Shown: in pieces, positions 1-10,072 of the stretch
Numbering within the stretch: the first letter of the stretch is position 1
Layout of the letters: the number at the start of each line of letters is the position of its first letter
NCBI GenBank assembly: GCA_910586175.1
Contig: CAJUIJ010000058.1
Span: 1-13,311 of the forward strand
Direction: 5' to 3'
Length of the DNA stretch: 13,311 nt
Source of the DNA: an uncultured Muribaculaceae bacterium
Lineage (GTDB): Bacteria; Bacteroidota; Bacteroidia; Bacteroidales; Muribaculaceae
The notes under the pieces: generated by a model
Databases searched by the model: none
Told to the model about the DNA's origin: nothing
What the model saw: the letters and a program-made list of their open reading frames with translations, nothing else
Translations under genes and position numbers: made by a program

Positions 1-83
1 TTGCGACATCTTGATTTGGTAAAATAATTAAAAGTTTGTCGTGCAACAAGCTTTGATTTGAGTAATAATTTATCAAAAACATT

Positions 84-3000
84 ATGGTTAGAGAAATTTG
101 TGCAGTGCTATTGAGCGTGCTGCTGTCATTCGCGTGTGAAGGCGCATCAGTAAGTCGATTGTTGCATAGAAGCCAATGTGCAACCGGTACTGGCGACAGG
201 GTAGAGTTACTGAAAAAATCGTTCGGACATAGCCAAGAAAGCGGGCGTGTGCATTCATATAAGGTCCCGGATATTGGCCGCTCGTATCGCAAGGCCGGCA
301 GGATGTCCGGTCGACTGCTCAGTGCATCGCAGGGAGGGTCAACGTTGTTCGGATATATGGGTTATTCGGAGGCCGATAATTTCATGGCCGGACTATACAA
401 CTTTACATTTCCGGGGTTTGCCGTGACGTGGGAAGACCAAATATATCAAGATGCCACAATGTGTTTGCAGACAGGGTGGTTGAAAGATGGTAAAGTATGT
501 GGCTTTATTCCATACTATTATCTGAGCCAGTTGATAACAATAATCTATGTAGAATGTGATTTGACTACCGGAGCCGTGCTGTTGTTTTCTGACCATGACG
601 TAAAAGATGGGGCTTACGAGATTTGTGCATACAATTCTATGGACGACCATATATATGGTTATGGTTTTGATGAAAAAGGAGACTGGTGGTTCATGCGTTC
701 ACCTGCTGACAGGCCCTTCGCACTTGAAAAAATCAAACAACTGCCTACGATGAGAGACGAACGGCAAATTTGTGCGGCGCTTACATATGATGACAAAGAG
801 AAGACATTATATGGAGTGAATGCTGACAACAAGCTTGTTACAATTACTCCGCAGGGTGTGCAGCATGAAAAGATGCAGTTGTCGCAATATGCACTTCCAT
901 ATGTTACCGGACTCTGCCGTTCAACCCGAGATGATTTGTTTTATTGGAATGCGATAATAAAGGCACCGGGTTATCTTAGTGAGGTGTCATATCTGTATAC
1001 ACTTGATCCGACAAAAGGAAAAGTGACCGAGATTGATGAGTTTGAGAATGGGGAGCAGTTTATGTTCTTGATAAATACAGACAAGACATATCCTGAAGAT
1101 TATCCCGGAGCTGCCGGCGTGGTTTCGATAGATTTTGATGAAGGAGCTTCATCGGGGAGCGTGGAGTTCGGGCTTCCATCATCCACAATTGGTGGAGCAA
1201 GTATTACACAAACGATAGCCTGGGAGATATTGCTTGATGGAGAGAGTTATGGTAAAGGTGAAGGCGAGGCTGCCCAATCGGTGAAATCGAGTTTCGATGG
1301 TTTGGCAGAGGGGATGCATTATATCACACTTGCGCCATCGTTAGGAAACAAAACCGGACCTTCGGCATATGTGGAAGTATATATCGGTAACGACACACCT
1401 TCAGCTCCGGCCAATGTGGTGCTGACTCGAAACGAAGTCTGCTGGAATCCGGTCACTACAGGTTTGCATGGGGGATATGTAGATGCCTCAAAAGTAAGAT
1501 ATAAGGTATATCTGAACGATGTATATGAGGGAGAAACGTCCGAAACCAGGATGCCGGTGTCAATATCGACGAAGATGCCATTATCGAGATATGAAGCAAA
1601 AGTAGAGGCAGTATATGGTGATAAGGTTTCAGAAGCGGCGCTTTCTAATGCGATAGTTGAAGGTGCTCCGCTGCAGCTTGATGTTCAATTGGATCCTACT
1701 GCCAAGCAGGTGACGTTGATGCTTACGGAAGATGTGAACGGTGATGGTTACGGGTGGAGCTATGATAGCGAAAATATGTGTCTTGTCTCTGATTATAGTG
1801 AGAATGGCCCTATGGATGATTGGGTATTCATGCCCATTACGGACTTCCCGGACAAAGATGTGATGTATGAGGTGCTGTTGGATGCAAAGGCAGGTAATGT
1901 GCAATATTCAGGTGAAGGGTTTGAAGTGGCATTCGGAAACGCTCCGACTCCTGATGCCATGAGGACAACGGTGATATCGCGTGCAACACCTCCGGGTTCT
2001 GCTTTTACGGAATACAGGGGATTATTCGGTATAGAAGCTGCAATGTCGGGTTATGTGGGGATACATGCTTGTTCGGCGGAGAATCAATATGGCATGATGT
2101 TCAAGAATATACGAATCCGGCGCACCAATGTGCGGGGTGATTCTCCCAATAGCCCGACTGAATTGAAAGCCGTGGCAGCTCCGGGTGGAGAGCATAAGGC
2201 AGAGGTATCTTTCCGGTTTCCTGAATTGCTTATGAACGGGATTGTCATACCTGAAAATGCAGTGCTTGAAGCTAAAGTGAAGACAGGAGTGTCGGATGTG
2301 ACGGTCAGTGGAAAACCGGGGACGGTCAAGACATTGACTGTAGATACAAAAGATGGTGTCAACTTGATCGAAGTGAGGGCAATATTCGATGGTAAAGAGA
2401 GTGATGTGGCAACTGTTCAGGTATATACCGGAATGGATGTCCCCGCCACTGTCAAGAAACTTGAGATGTCGCCATCGGCCGATATGATGAGTGTCAAAAT
2501 GTCGTGGGAGGCTCCGTTGACAGGATATAACGGAGGATATATTAATCCGACTGACATGACATATGATATCTATCAAATGGTATATTCGACTCAGGGGAGT
2601 GGATGGCAGATGATAGACTCCACAACGGAGTTGAATTATACATTCAGCCTTCCTGCCGAATCAGAGCAGCAGATGGTTCAGTTCGGGGTGGTGTCAAAGA
2701 ACAATAAGGGAGATTGCGGACGTGTAGTATCTGCGCTTGAATTGTTGGGTAAGCCTTTTGAGCTTCCGATACATGAGACATATTCGGGAAAAGATGGCTT
2801 TGACTATTATCCATGGATTATTTATTCACCTACCGAAGAATACAATGCAGATTGGGGTCTCGGATATTTCTCTCAGTTTATTCAAGGAGAGGAAGGATTC
2901 GGAGTTATCGGCACCGGCAATGTGCCCGGAGCATATGGCAGATTGGGTATGCCGAGATTCAGCACAGCAGGCATGGCCGACATCGATATGATAATTCAAC

Positions 3001-3458
3001 TTTGGGAGGGTAAGGATGCGGCTAATACAAAGGTGTTGGCAAGTGCATATGGACTCATGGACCCTGTGGAACTCTACGCCACGAAGACATCAGATAAGTT
3101 TAACGAAATAACCATAAGATTTCCCGAACAATTTGACAACCGGGGTTGGGTGCAGGTCTATTTCGATTCGCAATTTGCTTCATCGGCATCAATTGCCGGT
3201 ATCGGTGAAATATCGATAAATGGTAAGAAGTCCTCGATTGCAGAAGTTTATGATGATCCATCAAGGTTTGACGTGCAAGGTCTTGAAGGTGCTATACGTA
3301 TATCAGGATATAGAGGATTGACATATGGTATATATGATGTGGAGGGTCGTAATGTGGCTTCCGGGGAGTTGACGGCAGAAGTTGAAATTAAGTCATTGGC
3401 TCAAGGTCTTTATATAGTCAGATTGTCAGACCGTTCGGTTAAGGTGCTGGTGCGTTGA
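84..3458 (+). CDS. Large secreted multidomain protein with T9SS-type C-terminal sorting tail (paralogue A)
   Basis: A 1124-residue exported protein of unknown ligand. Residues 1-21 form a signal peptide (charged MVRE, then a Leu/Val/Ala core). A Cys sits near the cleavage site, but the lipobox is poor. Residues about 80-330 contain repeated short beta blades with GYG/YG and KLVT-like turns, suggesting a beta-propeller-like domain. Fn3-like modules follow at about 345-435 and 440-530, then a jelly-roll (choice-of-anchor-J-like) module with DDW at 578-580, two more Fn3-like modules (about 690-895) and another jelly-roll region (about 895-1050). Residues 1060-1124 look like a type A Por/T9SS sorting domain: YDVEGR, GLYIVRL and a terminal KVLVR. 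That implies transport across the outer membrane, then release or anchoring. It lies 57 bases before its paralogue and is probably co-transcribed with it. No convincing promoter is visible in the first 83 bases. Fold assignments are by eye; secretion route is the firmest part. Confidence 0.88.
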   Translation: MVREICAVLLSVLLSFACEGASVSRLLHRSQCATGTGDRVELLKKSFGHSQESGRVHSYKVPDIGRSYRKAGRMSGRLLSASQGGSTLFGYMGYSEADNFMAGLYNFTFPGFAVTWEDQIYQDATMCLQTGWLKDGKVCGFIPYYYLSQLITIIYVECDLTTGAVLLFSDHDVKDGAYEICAYNSMDDHIYGYGFDEKGDWWFMRSPADRPFALEKIKQLPTMRDERQICAALTYDDKEKTLYGVNADNKLVTITPQGVQHEKMQLSQYALPYVTGLCRSTRDDLFYWNAIIKAPGYLSEVSYLYTLDPTKGKVTEIDEFENGEQFMFLINTDKTYPEDYPGAAGVVSIDFDEGASSGSVEFGLPSSTIGGASITQTIAWEILLDGESYGKGEGEAAQSVKSSFDGLAEGMHYITLAPSLGNKTGPSAYVEVYIGNDTPSAPANVVLTRNEVCWNPVTTGLHGGYVDASKVRYKVYLNDVYEGETSETRMPVSISTKMPLSRYEAKVEAVYGDKVSEAALSNAIVEGAPLQLDVQLDPTAKQVTLMLTEDVNGDGYGWSYDSENMCLVSDYSENGPMDDWVFMPITDFPDKDVMYEVLLDAKAGNVQYSGEGFEVAFGNAPTPDAMRTTVISRATPPGSAFTEYRGLFGIEAAMSGYVGIHACSAENQYGMMFKNIRIRRTNVRGDSPNSPTELKAVAAPGGEHKAEVSFRFPELLMNGIVIPENAVLEAKVKTGVSDVTVSGKPGTVKTLTVDTKDGVNLIEVRAIFDGKESDVATVQVYTGMDVPATVKKLEMSPSADMMSVKMSWEAPLTGYNGGYINPTDMTYDIYQMVYSTQGSGWQMIDSTTELNYTFSLPAESEQQMVQFGVVSKNNKGDCGRVVSALELLGKPFELPIHETYSGKDGFDYYPWIIYSPTEEYNADWGLGYFSQFIQGEEGFGVIGTGNVPGAYGRLGMPRFSTAGMADIDMIIQLWEGKDAANTKVLASAYGLMDPVELYATKTSDKFNEITIRFPEQFDNRGWVQVYFDSQFASSASIAGIGEISINGKKSSIAEVYDDPSRFDVQGLEGAIRISGYRGLTYGIYDVEGRNVASGELTAEVEIKSLAQGLYIVRLSDRSVKVLVR

Positions 3459-3515
3459 TTAGATTTGAGATAAACATAATTAAGAAGATAGAGAAACATT
3501 ATAAAATATGAGATT

Positions 3516-6500
3516 ATGAGAAAATCTTTAGTTATGACAGTTGCAGCGGTAGGAATTCTTTCAGGAGGAATTTTTGCTGCAAGTATGGTCGGGCAGGAGA
3601 GCCATACAGTCTCTCACAAAGTGACGGCAGGTGGTTCCGCTATTTATGGTATGTTGACATATTCTGACGATTGGGACACACCATTGGGACTTTACGAACT
3701 TACAAAGTCAGGGGCAATCAACAAGTGGGAATGTCCTAACAAATATGACATGATAGGAGGCTGGATAAAGGATGGCAAGATATGTGGTTATGCAGTCGAT
3801 AAGTATGGCTATCAGATGCGTGGCTTTATCTATGAAGAGATAGATTTTGAGACGGGTAATATTTTGAAAAGTATAGATATAGGTATAACGGATGCTTATT
3901 TCACGGTGTCGGCTTTGGATCCTGACGACAATGTGATATATGGTTATGGTAAGGATAAAAACGGCACAGTGTCATTCCTGAAAGCGTCTGCCACGAGTCC
4001 GGAAGTCATTACCAAAGTAAAGAGTGTGACAACAGACGAGACCTTCCTGTCGATGTGTCATAATCCGGAAGATGGCAAGCTGTATGGAATCACAAAGAAT
4101 TACGACCATCAGCTCGTGACGGTAGATCATGAAGGTGTTCAGACGGTAGTGATGAAGCTGAACGGTTCGTCTGACGTATGTGAGGATTATATTACGGGCC
4201 TTGTGTGGTCTCCGGTCGAAAAACTCTTCTATTGGAACAAGTATGAGGGAGAGGAGTCATACCAATCCTCTCTGTGTACCATAGACCCGAAAACCAAAAG
4301 TGTGAAATCAATAAAGAATTACAACGATGAAATGCAATTCTCGGTATATTTCACTACCGACAAAGTGGAGGTGGCCGGTCAACCTGCTGCACCGCTGCTT
4401 ACGGCAGTGAATTTCCCGAATGGCGCGTTGGCGGGTGATGTGCAGTTTACGCTCCCTGCGGCAGACATCAATGGCACTCCGCTGAGTGGGCCGGTCAATT
4501 GGACTGTGACAGTTGATGATGTGGCAGCGGGTAATGGCTCCGGTCAACCCGGAACTGCTGCGTCAGCCAATATTCAATCATTGGCTGAGGGTATGCATAC
4601 ATTTGGAGTCTATGTGGAGGCAAACAATGTAAAGAGTGAGAAGGCATTCGAGAACCTGTATATAGGTAAGGACACACCGCAGGCACCGGTCAACGTGGTA
4701 TTGACAGCAGCAGGCCTCACGTGGGATGCGGTGACAGCCGGAGAGCATGGTGGCTATGTGAACGCCGCGGAAATTGAATATGAAGTAAAGCTTGATGGAG
4801 AGTCAAAGGGAAGCACCGGTACCAATTCAATGCAAGGGATTATACCTGAAGGTGGACAATTGGCATGGTATCAGGCTACCGTATCGGCCAAATATGCGGG
4901 TAAGGTGTCAGGAGAAACAGCATCCAATAAGGTTCTGGCCGGCAAACCGCTTGAACTCCCCGTAAATGTAACTCCGACAGCAGAGCAATTTGCTGTGATG
5001 CAGACTGTAGATATTGATGGCGACAGCTACAGTTGGAAATGTCGCGACGGCTATATGGAATCGCAGTGGAGTCTCTCGAAAGATGGTGGCGACGACTGGG
5101 TGATAATGGCACCAATCAATTTTTCAGATGCATCAGCTATATACTCACTCTCATTCGAGGCCATGCGCAAGATGGTGGAGAGCGGACGCGAGACCTTGGA
5201 GGTGAGATTAGGTTCTACCCCCGTGCCTTCGGAGATGAGTCAAGTGATTATGCCTACGTTTGAGGCATTGGTAGATTATACGGAATATAATGAAGTGTTT
5301 AAGGTGCCGGCTGCCGGAACCTATTATATTGCATTTCATGCCACATCTATGAAGTGGGAAGCCGGGATAGAGAATGGACAGTGCGTGCGCAATATAAAGG
5401 TCAAGAAAACCGGTATTGGTAATGAATCTCCGGGAGCCGTAACCGACTTGACAGCCACACCGGCAGAGAAGGGTGGCTTGAATGCGACAGTCAAATTTAA
5501 GATGCCGGTTAAAACATATACAGGCGAATCTCTGAATGCTAAGGAAGTAACAGCAACTGTGTCAGGCGAAGAAACCAAGACAGTCAGCGGAGCCCCCGGT
5601 TCTGAACAAGAAGTTGTGGTGGCCACGAAGCAGGGACAGAATGTGTTGTCAGTAGTGACCTCCGTAGGCGATATTGAGGGTACACCTGTGACTGTGGATG
5701 TTTACACCGGTGTCGTTGTGCCGGGCATGGTGGAAAATCTTGATTTCAGCATTGCCGAAGATATGTTGTCGGTGGAGATGACATGGGATGCCCCGACGCA
5801 GGGAGTTACCCCCGGTTATGTAGACCCCGCAACTGTGAAGTATCATGTTTATGAGGCTGTTCAAAGCTTTTATGATATGTCGTGGGAACTTCGTGGTACC
5901 ACCAAGCCTGGTGAAACTCATTTCAATTACAAGGTGGAAGCAGGAAACCAGAAGTCTCATACACTCGTAGTGCTTGCAGAAAATGTAGCCGGACATGGCG
6001 ATGAGATGATGGGCGGGGAGGTGCTTCTCGGCACTCCTTATCAGCTTCCGCGTGGAGAGAAACCATTGGTGGAAGACTTCGAGAATGGATCTGACTATTT
6101 CCAATATACACCATGGATTAAGTATCAGCCGGATGAAGAGACAACCGGATATTGGAGTGTATGGCCGGCTGAGAATGTAGTGAATGGTGGAGAAGGGAAT
6201 GCCTTGATCGGTAAACCCACCGAAGCTAACACCAAGGGCAGGATGGGTATGCCTGCATTCGCCTCTAATGATGATGTAGGCTCGGTAGTTCTGGAGTTTG
6301 ATGCGCTGCTAAATGAGAATACCCCCGAGCTCACTGTTACAGGCTTCTGCTACGGTAGCGAGGAGGAAGTAACAATCGGCACGCTCCCGTCAGGCAGCTT
6401 TGACACTATGCAACCTGTTGTGATGGTGTTGCCCACTAATTTCAATGAGGCTACCTGGATTCAGTTGTTCTTCAACACAGTCTATACAAAATCGACCAAT

Positions 6501-6764
6501 CTGCTTGTGGTAGACAATGTGAAAGTCACTAAGAAGAGAGTGTCAGGAGTATCCGATATTATGGAGCACGGCGCAAAAGTGATTGTTGAAGATGGTGCAA
6601 TATGTGTGGAGGGCGCAGCCGGCAAGCACTTGGTGATATATAGTGTGTCAGGTATGAAGATAGCTGATATGAAGAATATATCTGATAAGGAGCGAGTCAA
6701 TGTGATGACCGGAGTATACATCGTGAATGTCGGCTCAGACAAGGTTAAAGTAGCTGTGCGCTGA
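3516..6764 (+). CDS. Large secreted multidomain protein with T9SS-type C-terminal sorting tail (paralogue B)
   Basis: A 1082-residue paralogue of the preceding gene, with the same module order. Residues 1-21 are a clear signal peptide (MRKSLVMTV, hydrophobic core, small residues at IFAAS). A propeller-like region spans about 40-280. Fn3-like modules, a jelly-roll with DDW at 526-528, more Fn3 modules and a second jelly-roll follow. Residues 1012-1082 form the sorting tail (IYSVSGMKI, TGVYIVNV, terminal KVAVR). Shared landmarks with paralogue A include YIG(N/K)DTP followed by NVVLT, HGGYV, and VYTG followed by VP. The pair therefore arose by an old tandem duplication. An in-frame ATG six codons after a stop-containing stretch sets the start at 3516; an upstream ATG at 3508 is followed at once by a TGA in its frame. 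Likely cell-surface or released. Function could be glycan or protein binding; nothing catalytic is recognisable. Confidence 0.88.
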   Translation: MRKSLVMTVAAVGILSGGIFAASMVGQESHTVSHKVTAGGSAIYGMLTYSDDWDTPLGLYELTKSGAINKWECPNKYDMIGGWIKDGKICGYAVDKYGYQMRGFIYEEIDFETGNILKSIDIGITDAYFTVSALDPDDNVIYGYGKDKNGTVSFLKASATSPEVITKVKSVTTDETFLSMCHNPEDGKLYGITKNYDHQLVTVDHEGVQTVVMKLNGSSDVCEDYITGLVWSPVEKLFYWNKYEGEESYQSSLCTIDPKTKSVKSIKNYNDEMQFSVYFTTDKVEVAGQPAAPLLTAVNFPNGALAGDVQFTLPAADINGTPLSGPVNWTVTVDDVAAGNGSGQPGTAASANIQSLAEGMHTFGVYVEANNVKSEKAFENLYIGKDTPQAPVNVVLTAAGLTWDAVTAGEHGGYVNAAEIEYEVKLDGESKGSTGTNSMQGIIPEGGQLAWYQATVSAKYAGKVSGETASNKVLAGKPLELPVNVTPTAEQFAVMQTVDIDGDSYSWKCRDGYMESQWSLSKDGGDDWVIMAPINFSDASAIYSLSFEAMRKMVESGRETLEVRLGSTPVPSEMSQVIMPTFEALVDYTEYNEVFKVPAAGTYYIAFHATSMKWEAGIENGQCVRNIKVKKTGIGNESPGAVTDLTATPAEKGGLNATVKFKMPVKTYTGESLNAKEVTATVSGEETKTVSGAPGSEQEVVVATKQGQNVLSVVTSVGDIEGTPVTVDVYTGVVVPGMVENLDFSIAEDMLSVEMTWDAPTQGVTPGYVDPATVKYHVYEAVQSFYDMSWELRGTTKPGETHFNYKVEAGNQKSHTLVVLAENVAGHGDEMMGGEVLLGTPYQLPRGEKPLVEDFENGSDYFQYTPWIKYQPDEETTGYWSVWPAENVVNGGEGNALIGKPTEANTKGRMGMPAFASNDDVGSVVLEFDALLNENTPELTVTGFCYGSEEEVTIGTLPSGSFDTMQPVVMVLPTNFNEATWIQLFFNTVYTKSTNLLVVDNVKVTKKRVSGVSDIMEHGAKVIVEDGAICVEGAAGKHLVIYSVSGMKIADMKNISDKERVNVMTGVYIVNVGSDKVKVAVR

Positions 6765-6795
6765 TCTTTAGATAAATAATAAAAATGTTGAATCG

Positions 6796-6828
6796 GGTGC
6801 CACCATCCAATTTAAGTATGGTGGCACC
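6796..6828 (+). terminator. Strong intercistronic hairpin, terminator or attenuator-like
   Basis: A perfect 11-bp stem (GGTGCCACCAT paired with ATGGTGGCACC) encloses an 11-base loop and is followed by TTATTAAAATTAT. It could terminate the two-gene transcript, but the run of T is interrupted. It ends only 18 bases before the next ATG, leaving no room for a promoter in between, so partial termination, mRNA processing or translational control of the third gene are alternatives. Confidence 0.65.
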
Positions 6829-6846
6829 TTATTAAAATTATAAAAC

Positions 6847-9800
6847 ATGAAGCGATTTACAATAGCGGCAGCTTGCTTGTGTATGGCGGCAGTATGTTAT
6901 CCGCAGGGCAAGGAGGTGCCATACTCTTCCTCATTGTATAAGGATGCCGAGTGGCAAGTGACAGATGCCAATGGCGATGGAAGTACTTGGGCAGATGAAA
7001 CTTCGTCGTATTCTGACATCGGTTTGGATGGTGGCAAGCGTTATAAATACAATTCGTCGAATGCTGCCGATGATTGGTGCGTGTCGCCTGCTATCACTCT
7101 TGAAGCCGGAAAGGAATATAAAGTGAAGTTTTGGAATAAAACCAATTATGATAATGAGAATTACGCACTTTATGCAGCTATGGAGGCGACTCCGGAGGCT
7201 TTGGCAGCGGGTAGCGTAATTTCAAAACATGAAGATTATAAGAATAGCAAATGGACTCATGAGGTGGTAATCTTCACTCCGCAGACGAGTGGAGACTATT
7301 ATTTCGGTTTTCATGCATATTCAGAGAAGAACAAGTATTACATATATATCGGAGGGTTTGCGGTTACAGAGAATGTGTTCATTCCGGCGGCTCCGGCTGA
7401 TATAGTGGTGACAGCCGGTGAAAATAAGTCAGTTGCAGCCACGCTTACATGGACATTGCCCACCCCCGATGATGATGGAGTGGAATTTGGTGAAGGTGTT
7501 GCAGTGGAGAGTGTGATAATATATCGCGACAGCGAACTCGTGGCTACTTTGGCCGGAGATGCCACGGATTGGACTGACACGGAGGCTTATGGCCTGACCC
7601 CCGGTTTCCATACCTACGAACTTCAAGTCACGGCAGGTGGAAAGCAGAGTGCGCGAGTTTCGGTGGAATCTCCATACATCGGTCCTTTGCAACCAATGAG
7701 CATACCCTGGGATCCTAATATCAAGAAGCTGACGCAAGATGACTTCAATCTCTTTTTCACTGTATTCAATACAGAAAATTCGGAGTCCACTCCTTCGAGT
7801 TCAAGTTATCCGGAGCGTAAATTCTGGTATGTAGGATCCGGATATCCGGATAATTACCTGTATAAATATCCTCAGTCAAAGAAGAAGGATGACTGGATGG
7901 TGTCACCGCCCCTGAAGTTTGAAAAGGCCGGCAAATATAGGGTAGTTATCAATGAGAAGAGTGCGTCTTCGAGCACAATCACCAATACAAATATATATTT
8001 TAGTGCTGGTTATGATGTGGCGGATTATCCGTCGTCAACCATGATTGGCACAATCAATGCCACGGGTACTGCCAAAGATTATCCTTTGTATTTCTCAGTG
8101 CCGGAGCCGGGTGAATACAATATAGCTATTCAGGAGCTTGATTCAGAGGGTAAATCTTACAATGGTGCTTATATTTACAGCATCGTGGTTGAAGAGGCGA
8201 TTGAATATCCGGAAAACATAGCAGGCCTTTCGGCAACGGTGTCGGGAGAAGAGGTTAGGTTGACATGGACTAATCCGTCGCAATCGGTGCTTGGAAATGC
8301 CATAACTTCATTGACAAAGATTGAGGTGTATCGCGGTGAGGATGAGAATCCGTGCGCAGTGCTGACAGAGGATGAGTATCTTGGAGGTGGTGCAACTGTG
8401 ACGTATGTAGATACACCGGGCGTGGAAGGCATTGTAGCTTATAAGGTTATACCTTATCTCGGACAATATGTGCCTGAGGGTGACGTGGCTCAGTTGTATT
8501 CACCTTGGGTTGGCGATGATACGCAGGTGTTGCCGTATAAATGTAAGTTTGATGACCCGAAGCTTTTCTGCTTGTGGAGAGCTGAAGATCTCGATAATGA
8601 TGATAATACATGGACATTGGCGAGCGGATATGCGAAGCTTAAATTGACGCAGACGGAGGTGTCGCAAATGAATGATGCGCTTGTCTCCGCACCGTTTGAA
8701 CTTGGCAAAGGCTACTACGAGATCAGTTTCAATGGTAACAGTTCGGTGTCTAACCGCACGCTCAAGATGGGTCTGATAAAGGCTGATGCCGAAGATCCCA
8801 CATCGTTTGCATCTTCAAAGAGCGTGTCGCTTGCCGATACGTATTATAACCAACGTCATTCGGCTATTGTAAAGTTGGATGATGCCGGGCGCTATCGTAT
8901 CTGCTTCCTCTTTGATGGAGAGGGTGTGGATGCAAGTTCCAAGACAATCGCGATGACCGACATTTCACTTGAGTCATATCCTGTGCTTCCGTTAGTGGCC
9001 ACTGATCTGACAGCTGAAATCGCTGCTGATGGTGCGCGTGAAGTTGCACTTAGCTGGACCAATCCCTCAGAAACCAATGTAGAGGGTCTAATGCTTGAAG
9101 AAATAACCAAGGTTGTTGTGAGCCGTAAATATGTCACGGGCAGCGGTTCGTTTGAGGAGATAGCAGAGTTGACGGAGGGTCTTGTTCCGGGAGAGCAGGC
9201 TTCATATGTAGATGTAGAAGTGCCTGAATCCGGTGTATATGAATATAGGGTGGAAGTTTACAATAATGATGGCAAGTCCACTAAGGCAGCTCCCCGCGTC
9301 ACTACTGAGTGGGTTGGCCATGGACTTTCCATACCTTATTCACCGCAGGACTTCAAGGCTTGGTATATTTATAATGTGAATGGAGATACCGATAGCTACG
9401 ACGATACCGATGTGACTTGGGAGGCCCGATGGGACGGCACGGCAAGGATAACGTCGACTAAAGTTGAGGCTGATGACTGGTTGATTTCGCCGCCGCTCAA
9501 TATTCAGGTCGGCAAGAAATATGTGATTACCGTAAAGCACCAGCAAGCTAACGGGGCAGCGGTAGACTTTGATATGTATGCCGGAAATTCAACCGGTTAT
9601 GAAGATATGGCGACATATGTCGCAACGTTAACCACTGAGGAAACAAAAAATACGGAGAAAGAAGACCAAATCTTCATAAAGGGTGTTTCCTCGGAAACTG
9701 AGGCATTGCGTATCAATAGAAACTCGGATGAAAACCAAGGTTATGTGGCTGTGCCAGTCGGGTCAATATCGTTAGGCCTGCATGCAGTAGCGAAGTGCGA

Positions 9801-10053
9801 TTTATATGTAAATTCATTCAATGTCGCAGTGACTACAGCGGTTGATGAAATAAATGACGATGCGTTGGTTATTATGGATGGTATTGGAATGCCGTCTGAC
9901 GCAACCGACATAAGGGTCTTTGACCTTGCCGGCAATTTGGTGCTTTGTGCTGACAATTTGGCAGAATTCAATGTGTCAGCATTGTCGAGAGGTATATATG
10001 TGCTGACTGCGGTTAGCGGTGACAGGTCTTACAAGCTGAAGTTTGAGAAATAA
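6847..10053 (+). CDS. Large secreted protein of repeated choice-of-anchor-J/Fn3 units with T9SS-type sorting tail
   Basis: A 1068-residue exported protein. Residues 1-20 are a signal peptide (MKRFTIAAACLCMAAVC). The body is four jelly-roll units of the choice-of-anchor-J or cleaved-adhesin type, each with a sheet ending near (D)DW followed by (L/M/C)(V/I)SPP or a variant. Landmarks lie near residues 74, 348, 609 (diverged to NDALVSAP) and 876. Fn3-like modules separate the units, recognisable by LTWT or LSWTNPS and GVxxYxV strands. Residues 998-1068 form the sorting tail: VFDLAGN, SRGIYVLTA and a terminal KLKFEK. It lacks the propeller-like N-terminus of the two upstream genes but shares their export route and module types, so the three may form a surface or secreted set. 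The family is common in Bacteroidales; substrates are not deducible here. No catalytic motif is seen. Confidence 0.88.
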   Translation: MKRFTIAAACLCMAAVCYPQGKEVPYSSSLYKDAEWQVTDANGDGSTWADETSSYSDIGLDGGKRYKYNSSNAADDWCVSPAITLEAGKEYKVKFWNKTNYDNENYALYAAMEATPEALAAGSVISKHEDYKNSKWTHEVVIFTPQTSGDYYFGFHAYSEKNKYYIYIGGFAVTENVFIPAAPADIVVTAGENKSVAATLTWTLPTPDDDGVEFGEGVAVESVIIYRDSELVATLAGDATDWTDTEAYGLTPGFHTYELQVTAGGKQSARVSVESPYIGPLQPMSIPWDPNIKKLTQDDFNLFFTVFNTENSESTPSSSSYPERKFWYVGSGYPDNYLYKYPQSKKKDDWMVSPPLKFEKAGKYRVVINEKSASSSTITNTNIYFSAGYDVADYPSSTMIGTINATGTAKDYPLYFSVPEPGEYNIAIQELDSEGKSYNGAYIYSIVVEEAIEYPENIAGLSATVSGEEVRLTWTNPSQSVLGNAITSLTKIEVYRGEDENPCAVLTEDEYLGGGATVTYVDTPGVEGIVAYKVIPYLGQYVPEGDVAQLYSPWVGDDTQVLPYKCKFDDPKLFCLWRAEDLDNDDNTWTLASGYAKLKLTQTEVSQMNDALVSAPFELGKGYYEISFNGNSSVSNRTLKMGLIKADAEDPTSFASSKSVSLADTYYNQRHSAIVKLDDAGRYRICFLFDGEGVDASSKTIAMTDISLESYPVLPLVATDLTAEIAADGAREVALSWTNPSETNVEGLMLEEITKVVVSRKYVTGSGSFEEIAELTEGLVPGEQASYVDVEVPESGVYEYRVEVYNNDGKSTKAAPRVTTEWVGHGLSIPYSPQDFKAWYIYNVNGDTDSYDDTDVTWEARWDGTARITSTKVEADDWLISPPLNIQVGKKYVITVKHQQANGAAVDFDMYAGNSTGYEDMATYVATLTTEETKNTEKEDQIFIKGVSSETEALRINRNSDENQGYVAVPVGSISLGLHAVAKCDLYVNSFNVAVTTAVDEINDDALVIMDGIGMPSDATDIRVFDLAGNLVLCADNLAEFNVSALSRGIYVLTAVSGDRSYKLKFEK

Positions 10054-10072
10054 TACGCTGTAGCAATAAAGT

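Noticed and set aside
1..83. Promoter for the first gene from scattered TTTG words
   Set aside because: No TTTG pair has the correct spacing with a TAnnTTTG element.
84..146. Lipoprotein signal in paralogue A (LSFAC)
   Set aside because: The residue before Ala is Phe, which fits the lipobox poorly, and the T9SS tail already accounts for surface delivery.
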